NCBI GenBank assembly: GCA_003694225.1 | Contig: RFKT01000045.1 | Location: forward strand, 1-7,678 | Direction: 5' to 3' | Length of the DNA stretch: 7,678 nucleotides | From: Candidatus Dadabacteria bacterium | GTDB taxonomy: Bacteria > Bdellovibrionota_C > UBA2361 > J135 | Part shown: positions 6,760-7,678 of the stretch, piece by piece | How positions within the stretch are numbered: the first letter of the stretch is position 1 | Layout: each line of letters starts with the position of its first letter | Made by a program: the position numbers and the translations under genes | The notes under the pieces: model-generated | The model's input: the letters and a program-made list of their open reading frames with translations, nothing else | Database searches by the model: none | Told to the model about the DNA's origin: nothing

Positions 6760-6948
6760 ATGAGATTGTGTGGGAACAGGGGATCTGTAACGCTCCTTGC
6801 TTCTGCTATTATTTTGGCATTGGTTGTGATATGGCTTATAGTCTACATTGGAACTGCTAGAGACGCTACGAGCGGAATGGCTGAGTCAGATTCCGATGTC
6901 GTTAAGATAGTCCAACCCCTAGACTCTATTCTTGAAAGCACCAACTGA
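6760..6948 (+). CDS. Tiny prepilin-like protein at the end of the Tad operon (TadE/TadF/TadG-like position)
   Basis: The gene encodes 62 residues from the ATG at 6760; an in-frame TTG at 6754 would add only two. It has a basic leader MRLCGNRG, then a hydrophobic helix from Val10 to Ile30, and an acidic tail to residue 62. The leader and helix match the start of TadE/TadF/TadG pseudopilins (R-G then hydrophobic), with predicted cleavage after Gly8. It lies 18 nt after tadC, where tadE/tadF genes are expected, but it is far shorter than those (usually well over 100 residues) and lacks their soluble C-terminal domain. The start G-S-V-T-L parallels G-S-I-E-L in the first pilin, so both may be processed by the same peptidase. 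There is no visible Shine-Dalgarno site. It may be a minor pilin or a vestigial pseudopilin. Confidence 0.6.
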   Translation: MRLCGNRGSVTLLASAIILALVVIWLIVYIGTARDATSGMAESDSDVVKIVQPLDSILESTN

Positions 6949-6984
6949 TATATTACTTCACTTAATGTTCTTTATGATGAATCA

Positions 6985-7016
6985 GGTCTAACCAAGCGCA
7001 GAAAGGTTATAAGACC
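6985..7016. terminator. Possible hairpin between convergent genes
   Basis: GGTCT+AACC (6985-6993) pairs with GGTT+AGACC (7005-7008 and 7012-7016), leaving a 3-nt bulge and an 11-nt loop. It lies between the end of the pilus operon and the convergent minus-strand gene, covering that gene's stop codon. No T-tract follows on either strand, so it is at best a weak or Rho-assisted termination element. Confidence 0.3.
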
Positions 7017-7201
7017 ACGATATCTTTTCCCTGTATCTTCTCAGTCAGGGTTTTTATGGCATCAAAGTCACTCCTTGATGCGCTTTTAAGCGCCCTTGCA
7101 TTTATCTGAGCCTGGTCCTCAGGTGTTAATGTGCCCTTTTCAACTATCTTTTCTACAAGCTCAGCCAGTGTCCCCTTTTTCTCTTGTACCTTGCTTTCCA
7201 T
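7007..7201 (-). CDS. Small hypothetical helical protein (64 aa)
   Basis: The ATG at 7201-7199 has a GGAG Shine-Dalgarno site 9 nt upstream (around 7214-7211), which supports it over an in-frame TTG 9 nt earlier. The 64-residue product is charged and almost entirely helix-forming: an N-terminal basic stretch, LAELVEKIVEKGTLTPEDQAQIN at about 13-35, a second helix in RSDFDAIKTLTEKIQ, and a hydrophobic end DIVVL. The pattern 'helix, G-x-L-x-x-E-x-x-x-I-N, helix' loosely recalls small hypothetical proteins seen in cyanobacteria and other phyla, but I cannot name a family. It has no signal peptide or membrane segment. It converges on the pilus operon and is probably a separate transcription unit. 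Confidence 0.62.
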   Translation of the reverse strand: MESKVQEKKGTLAELVEKIVEKGTLTPEDQAQINARALKSASRSDFDAIKTLTEKIQGKDIVVL

Positions 7202-7265
7202 ATACAACAACTCCTAATGTCTTGTACTGCCAAAATACTTGTAAAACACTATATTGTTTATAGCC

Positions 7266-7327
7266 GGAAAAAGGACACCCAACAACTACAAAACCCGGAA
7301 AAAGAAACCTGGAAAAAGGACACCCAA
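7266..7327. repeat. Direct repeats GGAAAAAGGACACCCAA (two exact copies plus a partial third)
   Basis: The 17-nt sequence is exact at 7266-7282 and 7311-7327. A third, partial copy (CCGGAAAAAG) lies at 7295-7304. Spacing is irregular (about 31 and 14 nt), so this is not CRISPR. The reverse complement, GGGTGTCC followed by a T-run, resembles short dispersed repeats I associate with uncultured bacterial genomes, sometimes next to REP-associated transposases; that link is inference. Confidence 0.7.
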
Positions 7328-7382
7328 ATCCATAACAATGCTAACCTCTTAATTTTCTTTAGGTTGTTTTTAAGAAAAGTTT

Positions 7383-7401
7383 GACAAAAGTCGACAAAAG
7401 T
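7383..7401. repeat. Short tandem repeat GACAAAAGT x2
   Basis: GACAAAAGT occurs at 7383-7391 and 7393-7401, a 10-nt period. It lies between the 17-nt repeats and the CCTTTT motif series, and may be part of the same composite element. Confidence 0.5.
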
Positions 7402-7443
7402 AACCCAGTACCTTTTGGAATGTGAGACGTAGTTACGGAGCAC

Positions 7444-7468
7444 CCTTGCAATTTGGATGAAATCAAGG
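7444..7468. repeat. Imperfect palindrome in the repeat region
   Basis: CCTTG (7444-7448) and ATTT (7451-7454) pair with AAAT (7460-7463) and CAAGG (7464-7468) around a GGATG loop, with a 2-nt bulge. It sits between the first and second CCTTTT motif copies. Confidence 0.4.
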
Positions 7469-7496
7469 CAGCCCCGCACCTTTTGGAATATGGAGC

Positions 7497-7513
7497 GCAG
7501 GCATCTTGCCTGC
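7497..7513. repeat. Palindrome GCAGGC-ATCTT-GCCTGC
   Basis: This is a perfect 6-bp stem with a 5-nt loop. The same core (GCAGGCATCTTGCCTGC) is familiar to me as a dispersed intergenic repeat in many environmental bacterial genomes, where it gives rise to spurious ORFs containing QARCLRS-like peptides, as it does on the minus strand here. Confidence 0.65.
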
Positions 7514-7596
7514 ACGAACTGCCCTCACGGTTCATATTATTGATGCAAAGGGACACGCAGATCTCCCCGAAGAGATGTAGCCCCGCTCCTTTTTCT

Positions 7597-7615
7597 GAAG
7601 GTGGAGGCAACCTTC
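7597..7615. repeat. Hairpin GAAGGT/ACCTTC
   Basis: GAAGGT (7597-7602) and ACCTTC (7610-7615) form a perfect stem around a 7-nt loop, directly after the third CCTTTT motif copy. No T-tract follows. Confidence 0.4.
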
Positions 7616-7678
7616 TGTATTTGCAAGAGAAAGTTACCCTGTACCTTTTTGAAGGAAGTAATTTCCTTGCCTTTAGAG

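Larger units (their letters stand above)
7404..7650. repeat. Four degenerate copies of CCCNGYWCCTTTT
   Basis: Copies start at 7404, 7472, 7581 and 7637, all on the same strand. The first two extend to share ACCTTTTGGAAT (7410-7421 and 7478-7489). Hairpins lie between copies. The irregular spacing and the divergence suggest an old array of REP-like units rather than a gene or CRISPR. Confidence 0.6.
7202..7678. other. Repeat-rich region with no supportable gene
   Basis: No frame here has a ribosome binding site and protein-like composition; the open frames run through repeats. The content is two 17-nt direct repeats at 7266-7327, a 10-nt tandem near 7383-7401, four copies of a CCCNGYWCCTTTT motif (7404-7650), and short hairpins at 7444-7468, 7497-7513 and 7597-7615. 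This is typical of REP-like or decayed mobile repeats. Confidence 0.65.

Noticed and set aside
7258..7610. Two overlapping minus-strand open frames (7258-7515, 7359-7610) and a plus-strand one (7184-7384)
   Set aside because: They are translated repeat sequence; the QARCLRS-type peptide comes from the GCAGGC palindrome, and none has a Shine-Dalgarno site or coherent composition.
7266..7650. CRISPR-like array at the right end
   Set aside because: Repeats are short, degenerate and irregularly spaced, and there are no cas genes.

Overview
The window looks like chromosome from a Gram-negative-type bacterium with moderate GC. It carries an SspB-like ClpXP adaptor, a Hanks-type Ser/Thr kinase and a Tad (tight adherence, Flp-type) pilus operon. 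That mix, and the form of the SspB homologue (GVxxPxHL near its start, a VP-x-x-AV core), fits a deltaproteobacterium-like or related uncultured lineage, but the sequence alone does not fix the taxon.

Layout. Positions 1-641 (minus strand) hold the catalytic N-terminal part of a Ser/Thr protein kinase whose C-terminus lies beyond the left edge. A roughly 220-bp divergent spacer follows. Then come two overlapping plus-strand genes: a small exported protein of unknown function (864-1547) and an SspB-family ClpXP adaptor (1531-1962). A 172-bp leader (1963-2134) with two small hairpins and a 9-nt direct repeat leads into a compact co-directional run, 2135-6948: Flp-like prepilin, CpaB/RcpC (SAF domain), TadA/CpaF ATPase, TadB and TadC platform proteins, and a second tiny prepilin-like protein. 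A small unrecognised minus-strand gene (7007-7201) converges on the end of the operon. The last ~475 bp appear non-coding and are filled with short dispersed repeats and hairpins.

How it works together. TadA would power extrusion of a fibre built from the 67-residue pilin through the TadB/TadC inner-membrane platform. CpaB would act in the periplasm, normally with an outer-membrane secretin. The secretin (CpaC/RcpA), TadZ/CpaE, the pilotin and TPR proteins, and the prepilin peptidase are absent here, so this is a minimal or split Tad locus that must draw on genes elsewhere if it is functional. No wholly new system is evident. The least explained items are the two short prepilin-like proteins with an atypical processing motif, the pilin leader with its direct repeat, the exported-protein/SspB gene pair, the small minus-strand protein and the repeat-dense right end.
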